A DNA stretch of 64,000 nt from Oxytricha trifallax. Taxonomy: Eukaryota > Ciliophora > Spirotrichea > Sporadotrichida > Oxytrichidae. The stretch is from assembly GCA_000711775.1 (NCBI GenBank), contig ARYC01000123.1, positions 1-64,000 of the forward strand, read 5' to 3'. Below are positions 12,122-23,238 of this stretch, piece after piece. The notes under the pieces were generated by a model. It did no database searches. It saw only the letters and a list, made by a program, of their open reading frames with translations, and was not told the origin of the DNA. A program made the position numbers and the translations under genes. Each line of letters starts with the position of its first letter. Positions within the stretch are counted from its first letter, which is position 1.

Positions 12122-13723
12122 ATGCAATCTACTCGAAACACTCAAAACTAAAATAATTAAAATAGCAGCAATAACAAAGATTATTATAAAATACTGGTTC
12201 TTGGGGACTCTGGAGTGGGGAAAACTGCTCTAATACAAAGATTTGTTAATGAAAAGTTTAATTCATAGTTCAAGAGCACTATTGGAGTTGATTTTCATCA
12301 TAAACCTGTGCTTTTGGAAGGTTTATAAAATTATAATATTTATAAGATTAAATTATAAAAAATTTCATACTAATCATTTATTTTTTCCAATGTAAGGTAA
12401 ATTGGCATAAGCTGGATAATTAGCAGGTCTTAAAACGGGTGTGGGTAATTAAAAATAAAGTTATCATAATAGTAGCAACATACATACTTACCATCAATCA
12501 ATATATTTTATGAATCCTTAGAATTTATTGAATGAAGTTGTTATGCAGATTTGGGACACTGCTGGGTAGGAACGCTTTCAAAGTCTGGGCTACGGGTACT
12601 ATAGAGGTGCAGATTGCTGCGCTTTGGTTTTCGATCTCAATGACCCAGATTCCTTTGAAAGAGTTGCTCATTGGAGAGATATATTCTTTTTTACAGTATT
12701 ATTGACTTAATTTCCACAATTGATTGTCCCATAATATTTTGGAATTTCACAGTATTATAATATACTAAATATATACAGGTTAACTTTTTTAATATTTATT
12801 CTTGAACTACTCAGACCCGGTAGACCCATATACTTTCCCTTTTATTTTGATAGGCAATAAATCAGACTTACCTCAGAAAAAAGTATAGCACATAAAAGCC
12901 TAGTAATGGTGCAAAATTACAGCATCTCAAGCTATGGAAGCTTTAGATTCAATCAAGGACACTTAACTTAAAACTGCAATAATTATATGATTTCAAGTTA
13001 CAGTAATTATATAATTACAATAGAGCTAAACTATTTTAAATGGTAGATTATAATTTTTAAATTTAAAACTAACCTGGGTGATAAAGCAGACAAATCACAA
13101 GTTTCATTTGTTAATAGATTGAAGAGACAAAATGAAATAGGAGGGGGTTCTGGGGGTTCCTTCTCTAAAACAGAGTATATAAATTACATATGAATTGTAT
13201 AAACTTCCCTAATATTTCTTTTCTTATATGACAAATAGAGGCAAGTAAATCTAGTGACACTAATAATTTCATGTATACCATACCTTACTTCGAAGTGAGT
13301 GCCCGCACTGGTGATAAAGTTGAAGAATCTTTTCATGAAATGCTTAGGTAAGCAATGCTTTATGATGCAAGGAATGAGAAAAGAGTCAAGAGAAAGAAGT
13401 TGATGTTGTATGACTAGGCTGATAACTAAACCTTGACTATTATTTGTACCAAATAATACAGCTATATTTTTTAATTGAAATTTATGTATTTTAATAATAA
13501 TTTATAATTTAAAATAATAGTTTAGATGTTTGATGATTAAGGATTGTATTTGAGGAAAATAAATTACAAAAATAAGGATAAAATTAGGGAAAGGTAAAAT
13601 ATTGATTAGGTTATTTATTAGCATTACTTTTGAATTTTAATTTTATAAAATAAAATATAAAGTTAAATTGTATTAATAACCTTCAATAAAACCAATGGAG
13701 GCTGCTCTTGTTACTATAATTGA
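12122..13723 (+). CDS. Rab-family small GTPase (Rab7-like)
   Basis: Membrane-traffic GTPase. ATG at 12122-12124. The P-loop is GDSGVGKT, switch I holds STIGVDF, switch II is [21 protein letters not shown], and the base-binding motifs are GNKSD and VSARTG (SAK-type). The C terminus reads NGGCSCYYN, a CxC geranylgeranylation-type end, with TGA at 13721-13723. Five MDSs are joined by four in-frame pointers: AAGGT (12318-12322 / 12394-12398), TATTCTT (12682-12688 / 12797-12803, giving RDIFLNYSDP), TAGA (12944-12947 / 13235-13238) and AAACC (13428-13432 / 13689-13693). An unusual insert of about 40 residues (about 12408-12540) sits between switch I and the DTAGQ motif. The order is not scrambled. 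Confidence 0.9.
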
Positions 13724-14005
13724 ATTTTTGATAAATAAAATATTAATTAACTAGTTTGATTGAAATTGTTAAAATAATTTTAAAACTTATTATAACACAA
13801 AACTTCTCATTAACATATTTTTATTCAAATTTTAAGATTTTTTTTAGACATTAAAGTTGATTATTTTTTATATTTATTAATTAATTATATTAATTTTCAG
13901 TAACATCAAACTTGGAGACATATTATAAAACTTGAGTAATCCTTTATTTCAAAATAAAAAATAAACATTAAGAATAAATTTCAATAAATTATCTAAAAAA
14001 CCATA
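13724..14005. other. AT-rich intergenic spacer
   Basis: Nothing coding is seen; it separates the Rab gene from the next plus-strand gene. Confidence 0.5.
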
Positions 14006-15691
14006 ATGAAATACTAGAAAATGCTCAATGAGGAAGAAATAAACAGAGTTTTAAAGAAAGAATTAGTAAAACAACTGCAAGATTTAAAGAGAAAAGATGT
14101 GGATAGAGCAGCATTTTTCTATGTTTCGAAAGAAGGATCAGCTAGTGGGAGTTTTGGGGGCAACGCAAATGGCATGGGAGGAAGGAAGGCAAGAAACAAT
14201 ACCAAAAACCGAAAAAGTTTAGCAAATAAGAGGCGATTCTTCGAATTAATAGCTCATAAAAAGTAGATGCAGGCTTTTGAAAGTGGGGAATATTAACCAT
14301 CAGAGTATAATGCAGGAGATGGGAGTAACTTTGGATAAAATTTTGAAGGCCCTATATACAAAAGTAATCAAGAAGCATCTAAAAGCAATCGTGGAGGAAG
14401 ATCTAATATAGGAGGCTTCTCACAAAAATAATCCAATAAATATGATTCTTTAGATCCTGAATAGCTAAAAGTCAAAATTGATGATATTCACAGGACTTCT
14501 TATTCAAAGACTGGCAATCCAAACTCCAGCAGGCAAAATAAACCAGGAACTCAAAACACTTTTTTCAAAACAGGATAGAATTTTAGTAGCAAGTTTGCTA
14601 GAAATATGTCAACTGGGCTTTTACCTTCAGGCAACACTCATGAAAAAGTTGATGAGTTAAACGAATTAGAAATGACAATGCGATAATACGTACCTGATTC
14701 CAAACTAATTCATAAAGTGCTTTATAGAAGACAAGATCCAACAATCTAAGTGCAAAACGTAGATCCAAGCTAGATGGATCTATAAACTCTTCTTAAAATT
14801 GGCATCTAAGGGACATAGGCTCAGTCTTACAAAGAAAAGCACAGGTAGATAGATCAGTTTATTCAGAAAATAGATTAGAAAAGATCCTAGAAAACTGGAT
14901 CAGTCACTAAGCCTATTTTTCTTAAGAAAAAAGAGAAGGAAGAAGAGAGAAACTAAAAGCGTGAAGAAGCAAGAAAAATTGAAATGTTAAAAATGTTAGT
15001 CAATAAGAAGATTAAAATTGAGAAACAAGTTTAAGAATTGAAAATAGGCAATTAAGATTCTAGTATGAGCAGTAAAAAATAGAAATAAGAAGTTAAATAA
15101 ATATCTTAAGAAGAGAGAGAAGATATTGAAAATGAGCTTTGTAGAATAAGGAAACAAATTCATGACATAGCAACTTCTCCTAGGGCTACTTTAAAGTAAA
15201 GCAGTAATAATTTATAGTAATTTCATTCAACTAGTCCTAGAAGCTCCACTACTTTTATTAATATTCAAAGTTAATAGCAGCCAAGAAATCAAGCTAGTCC
15301 CCTTAGGCAAATTGCGAACAGAACAGTAACAGGATCTTAAGGTTTTATGTCTCAAAGAGCTGTTAGACAAGCATCTCAAGAATCAAATGAATACTTCGCT
15401 TAATCAGTGGTATAACCTCAAAAACTATAAAATAAAATGTAAAGTTAAAAGTCAATGCCTTAACTTGAGATTTTTGGGCTAAAAAATTAGAAACCATCGA
15501 TTTTATCAAATAGAGAAAAATTCAGCTTTTAAAGCAATTTTTAATTATAGCCTTTGGATTAATTTGAGGCAGATGTAAGATAGAAAAATAAGGAAATTAC
15601 CAAAAAGATGCTTATTTAATTAGCTTAAAAAAGAGATTCAAAGATTTAACCTGAAAATGTCATTCAAAATACATTTATAACTATTAAATGA
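14006..15691 (+). CDS. Gln/Lys/Ser-rich coiled-coil protein, unknown
   Basis: One uninterrupted frame of about 560 residues when TAA/TAG are Gln. It starts MKYQKMLNEEE (ATG 14006; a second ATG at 14021 is also possible) and ends TGA 15689-15691. It has a basic N-terminal helix (RVLKKELVKQLQDLKRKD), a Gly/Asn patch, and a long Lys/Glu/Arg region (residues about 290-350, KKKEKEEERNQKREEARK type) likely to be coiled coil, followed by Gln/Ser-rich low complexity. No signal peptide or membrane segment is seen. It may continue into the next frame at 15784, which is equally Gln/Lys-rich; no pointer joining them in frame was found. Confidence 0.75.
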
Positions 15692-15783
15692 AGTTCTAAG
15701 ATTTAAATTACTGAATGATTAATTATAGTTCGTTTCTATAGAACTAATATGAGAAAGTTTAGTAAAGCCCAAGATTGCAATAA

Positions 15784-16434
15784 ATGCTTCAAAGAATTGA
15801 TACGATTATGAGTAAAGATTCTAGTCCAAAAATGTCACCAAAAAAAGGTGACTCGCTTTTGAAAAATCATTTCCTTCTGTCACCTTATTAATAGGTAGAT
15901 TTTGAAATATTTAATATCAGTTTATTTCTAATAGATTAGCATAAAAATACTATTTCAAAAGTAGATTTATGGAACTATTTCGAAAAAGAAGAAGCCAAAC
16001 GAAAAACAAACTTCCACGATATGCTTTCTAACTCTTAACCAAACCAGATGGGAAATGAAATGGACCATTATTTAGAAGCATAAAAGTAGAACATGCTCTC
16101 TGACGTTCAACAAGTTAAATCTTACAGAGAAAACCAGGATATTTTGAGTTAAATTCAGGCTCTTGAAGACCCCTCATCACCCACTATGCGCAGTTTGAGA
16201 TTTATGAGTCATGGTTAAAGAGCCAAAGTACAGAAGGAATTTATGAAGAGAAATACCGATTTGTAGATTGTGTTCAATAAGAATGATGGGCCAAGTATTC
16301 ACAACAATTAAAGCCCTAATAAAAGTATTTAAAAGAAACATAAAAATGGAAGTATTACTGATAGAAGCCATAAAGAATGGGCAGCTGAATTGGTTATGAA
16401 GTGTAGAAATTATCATAATGATGATATATATTGA
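15784..16434 (+). CDS. Gln/Lys-rich protein or C-terminal part of the upstream gene
   Basis: Open frame from MLQRIDTIMSKDSSPKMSPKKGD to NYHNDDIY, TGA 16432-16434. The same frame stays coding-like upstream to about 15730 (SFLQNQYEKVQQSPRLQQ), so the true start may lie in another block and this may be the last piece of the 14006 gene. It is hydrophilic with charged helices and no recognised domain. Confidence 0.55.
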
Positions 16435-16515
16435 TTAGATTTCTCTAATTTTATTAAGCCTTGTAAATTTCAATACTTTGGTTATAAATCCAAAATTACA
16501 TAATAATCATTTGAT

Positions 16516-16840
16516 ATGCTAAACTAGACTTGAAAGCAGAATCAAAATAGCACCAGAGGAATTTGATAGACTTATGGCATACAGAGAGAAAATGTACGGA
16601 AAACCAAACATTGAACCACAGGTAATAAAAACATATTTAATATTCTTTATTCAATGCTAATTATTTTCTATAATATAGGGATCAATCGATCATTTATTCC
16701 CTGGGACCTTCTACTTAACAAAGATTGATGATAAATACAGACGGTTCTATGCAGTTAAAGAAGGCAAGATGCAAATTATCAAACCTGAACTCTAACCAGT
16801 TGGCAACTTACTTGAGAGACATCAATTAAGCTATTTTTTT
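16516..16840 (+). CDS. HMG-CoA synthase, C-terminal fragment only
   Basis: The mevalonate-pathway enzyme joins acetyl-CoA and acetoacetyl-CoA. Only the C-terminal region is present: [20 protein letters not shown], then IEPQ, a 57-nt GT-AG intron (16622-16678), then [25 protein letters not shown]. These match the conserved end of the family (RL-x-SPEEF and GS-x-LFPGTYYL-x-DDKYRR). The catalytic Glu/Cys/His core is not in this window. The fragment is flanked by an unrelated gene and an unusual C-rich element, so it is either an MDS of a scrambled or split gene or a stray duplicate. The proper stop is not identified. Confidence 0.75.
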
Positions 16841-16944
16841 AAATATATAAATGAAAATTACCTATAGAATATAAAAATTTATAGAAATTACATAATTATT
16901 AAATTATTATTAAATAAGGTTGATACTGAAAGGAACGTGACGAG

Positions 16945-18384
16945 ATGACACTAGTTTCAGACCAAAAGTCCCTAAACCTAAGCACTTCCCACCAAACTCA
17001 AAGGGAAGGAGCTGCATACTCTCTCTAAGACTTAGCTCACCACAGCTAAGCAAACATTGGACACGAATCAGACTATTGGGAAACCGAACGTGAAATGTCA
17101 GAAGATGAGATTTCTATATAAAACTCTGACTATGAGTCTATGGACGACTCAGACATGGATATGGACGACCGCTACTACTCAAAACTTAATATAGAGCGAC
17201 TCCATCAACACCAACAAACATTCAATTGGTATGGCAACTAAACCAAACCAACAAACAGAACACCCAATGAACAAAGGTACTTCGTTTAACCTACTCTAAA
17301 ATGGGACGGACACCAATGGTATGTCCCATAATAACCACAAAACACAACGTACCATATTATATATGGAGGAAAGGGAACGTTCTAATAATTATTTAATACT
17401 CTCCAAAGGCAAAGTCACAACAAACCACAAACACTTAAGAACAAAGTGAACAAAGAAAAGAAAACAGAAGGTAAAACGCATAATGAAAATACTTCTTAAA
17501 TCAACACCATGAAACCCCTAAAACAAAACCCCAACCAATGGGATTTTAAAACAAAAACTTAGATACCCTAACAATAAAGCAACAGTAAACCCATCTTCTT
17601 TAACTCTAATAAAAGACCTACGTTGGACTCTAAGAGAGATGACATCTTTGCTACTATTTAATAATAGAAAGTAGACGAATCTTAACTTACTAAACAGATG
17701 TCAAAGATATACTCCGAATCACCCAAAATCTCAACTAAGATATTTGGGGAATCACCCCATTAACTACCAAATAGGAACTTTACTGCTACATAGGATAAGA
17801 ACACATCAGAATCCGGTCAGATTCTGATCAACATACCACCACAGTGTACAACAGGGGAAAAAAAATTAATTTAGATATTTTCATAAAACCTAAAGTAGTC
17901 CTTACTAAACTCTTATTAAGTAAATTCTAAAGTTTCATTCCGAATGAAATTAGATTTAAACTACTTTAGAGACTGATTGATTCTCAGGAACAAAACAAAG
18001 ATCATAACTTTGAGCCTTGGGAAATCTAATTAATTAATTAACTCAGCCCACTATACTAAGGCGAGCTACAATTAAGAAGTATACAAGAGAGAGTACTTCT
18101 CACCAATACTCTATTTATGAGTGAATTCGAAAAATATTTCGTTGGAGATAAATTAGAATACACCAATCTTCCAAAATTCAGACAAAGAAAAAGACAGAGA
18201 AAAGAACACAGAAAGAAGAAAAGATGGTGCAAAAGATTGACAGAGAAGAATTAATAAGTTTAGTGAATTAAGTTAATGTCCAAATTGACTACTCACAAAT
18301 TATAAACTAATTAAAAGGGCTTGACCCTTATATGCTTAACATGCTATATAAGATCGGGGGTCCCCAGAGACCTCAATGTGATCA

Positions 18385-18441
<57 letters not shown>
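16945..18441 (+). mobile_element. C-rich, repeat-tailed element, probably a retroelement remnant (unclassified)
   Basis: Base and codon use differ sharply from the neighbours: A and C rich on the plus strand. A frame opens at ATG 16945 (MTLVSDQKSL) with an acidic Glu/Asp/Met/Tyr patch, a WYGNQTKPTNRTP-type region and WDGHQWYVPQ, about 340 residues. A second overlapping frame, about 17860-18266, ends in a very basic tail (RKRQRKEHRKKKRW). The unit ends with a GC-rich stem (cgggggtcccc, about 18355) and a (TTA)n tail at 18389-18441, a layout reminiscent of LINE 3' ends. No reverse transcriptase, protease or integrase motif is seen, so the class is uncertain. Confidence 0.4.
18389..18441 (+). 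repeat. (TTA)n microsatellite tail
   Basis: About 17 copies of ATT/TTA directly after the C-rich element. A shorter ATT run lies at 18627-18652. Confidence 0.9.
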
Positions 18442-18442
<1 letters not shown>

Positions 18443-19126
18443 CTTATTTTTTAGTTTACGAATATTTAATAAAAAAATTGTTAAAGTTAACTGTGATAAT
18501 TAATACATTTCACAAATAAATACAATTTTATTATTAAGAAACGAATAACATAGTAAAATTATAAAAGTTTGTAAGATTTTTTACTAATATTATTATTATG
18601 ATTATATTAAATTATTTTTTATCATTTTATTATTATTATTATTATTATTATAGGAATTACATAATCATAAACAATTTGAACTACTGTGTAATATTTATAT
18701 GTGCTTTGTTTTTGAAATGTATAAGAATATTAGTGAGTGATATGATAACTTCTTAAATAATATTCAAATATTATTTTGCTTTTTTAAATCTTTTAATTAA
18801 ACAGAGAAAATGAAAATTTAAGCTTTATAATATTATAAGTAAAAATTTAAATTCGAAAAAATAAAAATCAAAATATATGAGTTTTATAAAAGAAAAGGAT
18901 AATATAGGCAAAAATTTGACAATCTTGGAAGAATAAAACATTCCTTTGACTATTTATGTGACAGTCTTATTTATATCATCCCGTAAGATAATTAATTCGA
19001 TTTATTTTCAAAGTGTATATTCAATTCAATGAATTTAGAGGCTTCCAATTTAAATATAGTTTAATTATTTTAAGGGATAAGGATTTCCCATTTTCAAATG
19101 TATTCCTGAAGTAAAACAACGCTAAA
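18442..19126. other. AT-rich intergenic region with a second short (ATT)n run
   Basis: No coding block seen; ATT repeats at 18627-18652. Confidence 0.5.
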
Positions 19127-22100
19127 ATGTCTTCCTAATTATCCAGTAGAATCAACTCCCATATTAATCAAGAATCTTCTCACAAAATTTGCATTCCTAT
19201 AGTAGAGTGACTAAAATCTAATTAGTCTCATCAATCTTGCTAAAACTAAAAGTAGAAATCTGTAAAAATTATATTTATAAAAATAATAATAAATCAACAA
19301 ATAAAAGATTAATAGCTTCATATAATTTCGAATTACTGTATTAAAACATATTCATATATTTATTGACAAAGAATATGCTATTTTATTATAAAATCGACCC
19401 CTTAACACAGTCATAACAATTCTTCTATCCGCAGATCTTCAGTTACTTCAAGAGAAACTGGGATATTAAATTAACAATCACAAAGTTAGAAATAAGAAAT
19501 AGTAATTAAAATGTCATAAATTCGCTAGGATTATCGAAAAGACTCTGATCTTAATGAAATTTAGGGATGGGAGCAATTCGAGGACCCAGATTAATATCAT
19601 GATTTAAATTTATTTGTAAAATCCAGATTTAATGGACACAGGAAATCAATAGCCCTACGTGATGAGGAATAACCCTTCTATTTAGCCACTTCAGTAGTTT
19701 TGCAATGTTTAAAAAAAGCACTAGGTAGTTAACCAAGATCCAAATTCTATAATAATTTAGCAATAAACGAGCTCATAAATCCCAAATAAAATAGTGTTAG
19801 ATAGTGAATAATCTAGCAAGATTAGAAATTCAAGCACTGCTGCCACTCCAGCTATTAATATAGAGAAATGTTAGAGTAGATCCAAATCTATATAAAATCA
19901 TAGAAAGGTAGTTAAGAATGTTATTAAGAACTTAATCACAGATGATCAGAATTAAAATTTAACACAAATTTAATTGAATTTAAGTTAAGATTAATACTGC
20001 TATGAGAGAACTATTTTGGTTAATGATAGAATAATAATTTTATTTCATAGTTATCTAGCTTGTAAGAAGTAAATTAGAAACATGTATTCTTTAAAAAATT
20101 GATAAATTTCTTTTTCATCTCATTTCTAAACCATATTATATAAATTTAAAATGTCTTTAATGTAAAAATTGTTAAAATTATGAATTGATTACTCAGTTTA
20201 AACTCTTACTTATTATATGAATGAATTTATTTTATTCAATTTAAGTTCCTATTTTTAGCAATAATCTCATTTGTCTCAACCCTAATAAATTGCTTTACAA
20301 ACTGAAGATGTTGGATGTGGAACTACAGATTACTTATTATTTTTAAAAATCTTTAAGTTTATATTTCAGATGAGTCTCTCAATCAAGACTTTAAGTTCGC
20401 AAGTAATAAGCTTATATTATAAATATATTAATTTGAATTCACTTTGCTATTTCGTCAATGATTTTAATCGCAAAGTAATAATATTAAATATGACCAGACA
20501 TAATTTTTTATTAATTAGTAATTTATAATTATTTTTACATTTCATTGTTTTTAAAGCCTTTAATTAAAACTATTCTTTTATTAAATTTTTTTAATTTTAA
20601 TATGCTATTAACCCCTTATAGTGCAGTTATATAATTCTAATTAAAAATCAAGACCTGAATATAACAACTACAAACAACTTCACATAAATATCTACATTTA
20701 ATAAACATAAATATTCGACAAGCTTCACTTATCATCATAAAAAGGAATCTATATCAACTGGAGTAAACTGGGTTTAGTCTTAAGATAATAATCAAATACC
20801 TGTAGATGTTTAAGTTAATGGGTTTTAGTAACAAAAAATACATATTACTTAAAATAAAATAAATTCATTTGGAGTGCCTTAAGATTTGCGGAAAATATAA
20901 ATAAATTATATAAAATTTTGACAGTCTAAATTTTAAATTAAGATTATGAATTAAATTTTTTTAATTATAATACTAAAACCAATTGATTTAAATCCAAACC
21001 CCAAAATAAATAGAATAGTACCTAAATATAAGAAATAATAAAGTATCACTAAACGAGAAGACATAAGCAAATTTACAATAGATGGAACCGCTGATAATTA
21101 ATATAAAAGCCTTATGCTTCAAAAGAGTGGATCCTTGAATTAAAACAATAATTAACTTGAATCTAATAATGTTCTGAAAAAGTTTTCAACACAAATGAAC
21201 AATACTCAATTCCCAAATATAGAAAACTTCCTGAATTAAAACATCCATTTAAATAACCCCGAAAACCCCTCACCTCTTGATCTGTTTCTTAATTCCAGTA
21301 TTACTAATCTTAAAGAAAAATCATAAACTCATAGAGATTAGACTAACAATTCTTATATTAAGAAAAAGTATCCATTTAGTACTAACTTAATTCATAATAA
21401 AGATTTGGCTTCTAGTACTAAATATAATTAATACTCTAGTATCTCACCAAAGATCAAAGAATAACCTAAACAATTATATTTTTCTAATACTTTCAGTTTT
21501 CTCAAACTTTAAGTGAATTTATAATATTATTTTTTACCTAAGTCGTCATTATAAATGCTTTCTTCAAAGCTATATCTACCTTCTAGGATGCAAAATAACA
21601 TAACCTAACTCCAATATGAAACACCAACGCATCTCCAATTTTAATAAAATGAGACTGTAACAAACTTCAAAAATAACTCAACGAATTACAAAAGAAGTTT
21701 TAAGTCAAGCAGAGCAATGAATGTTTCTAATTTCAATTTAAGGAATTTACCTTAAATTGAGAAAAGTTAAAGTCTGGAGAAATAGTACAATCATAAGAAG
21801 TTGTAAAATATTGGGGAGGAGAAGTATATAAAACAATTGGGATAGAGGACAAATTATATAACACCATAATCTATTATTGAAAAGTATTAAAGTTTGAGAC
21901 CTACTAGAGGGAAATCTTACTAACTTGAAAACTATACTTTATTCTTTTCTAAAAAATTGAAACATTTATAATAATTTTATTAAACTAATCTCAAAATAAG
22001 ATATATAGGGCAGCAACTGATTTGAAATAGAATAGCATTTTGAATTATTTTTATTAGGTTATATTCTTATAATCAAAAAATAAAATTAAGCATATAAAGC

Positions 22101-22626
22101 TACTATTCAAAAACTAGCACTCAGAACGATTAATCACACTAGATCATGGAAGATGAATTGGACTATGATTTGCATACAACAAATATAAATGTTTAGGAAT
22201 ATTTAAAAAGTGAGGTGATTAAGAAAAATAGTATGAAACTCAGTGGACTCACAAATGATAATAAATAATTCAATGTGCTGTAGAATTATTAACTTAAAGA
22301 TAGTTCCTTTGACTAAGCATTATTTATAAAGTAATATGAAAAGTAAATCCCATAGTAAAGGTATATAGTCAGAATTTTGAAAAGAATTAAATAATTTAAT
22401 TCAATAATGAATTTAGACTATTCATAGATAACAACCTAAAACAATTCAACCCCTTAAAAGCTCTCAACATAATCACACTATCTTTAAAATTAATAATAAA
22501 ATAACCGAGGTTTAAAGAATTTCTTTTCACATTTAGTAACTCACAAAAGACCTCTAATGGGAATGGAACTACAATAATATTTATAGAATTAGGAACAGCA
22601 ACAATAATAAAATCAATCACTACTGA
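19127..22626 (+). CDS. Asn/Gln/Ser-rich protein split into several MDSs, unknown
   Basis: Starts at ATG 19127 (MSSQLSSRINSHINQESS). The first IES has pointer TCTTCT (19175-19180 / 19421-19426), giving QESSIRRSSVTSRETG. Further coding blocks lie at about 19421-20100 (with one apparent frame change near 19795), 20260-20405, 20640-20900, 20990-21500, 21560-21975 and 22130-22626, ending NNIYRIRNSNNNKINHY with TGA 22624-22626. Composition is dominated by Asn, Gln, Ser and Lys with no recognised domain. All blocks are on the plus strand and in order as far as I can follow; not every junction is solved. AT-rich gaps between them (for example 20100-20250, 20410-20640) are IESs. Confidence 0.55.
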
Positions 22627-23238
22627 TAAACTAAAATAACTAATTTGGAGTGTTAAATGAGAATATTAATAAGTAGAAATATATCAATAATAGTAATATT
22701 GGGTCTAAATTTAAATATAATTTTAATCATAATAAGACTATAGTGGATGACTATCAAAATTGATATTTAAAATAGTATTAAATAATTAATTGAAAATGTA
22801 TATTCTATAATAATATAAATATGATTAGCTTTTTTCAAAGTTAAGTTATATATAATTATTAAATTTGATTGAAATTAAATTGTAATAATTTAATTATTTT
22901 TTGAGTTAATTGAAATTCATCTTATTTTTGATAAACCAAATATATCATAAGTTTGAATTGGGAAAGAAGAATGTTTTAAACTGGATAATTTATAATTATA
23001 ATAATCTATAATACCTAATTTGAATGACATTTAACAATTAAAAAAAGTAAAGATTTGCAGTTTTAATTAATAATACTATATATTCCACATAAATTGTGAT
23101 TTGTTTCATTTCAATTTTGAAAATTATAAGTTTCTTAAATTATTTTGTAAGTTACAAATGCTTGTATTATGAAGATAAATTTTAATTATAATTTTTGATC
23201 GAAGATATAACAACAAACTTATAATAATTCTAACAATC
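22627..23238. other. AT-rich intergenic region
   Basis: About 600 bp with no supportable frame. Confidence 0.5.

Noticed and set aside
12690-12760. Repeat acagtattat as pointer of the second Rab IES
   Set aside because: Joining there breaks the frame; TATTCTT restores the Rab sequence.
18321-18503. Leu-rich small ORF over the (TTA)n tract
   Set aside because: It is a translation of the microsatellite.
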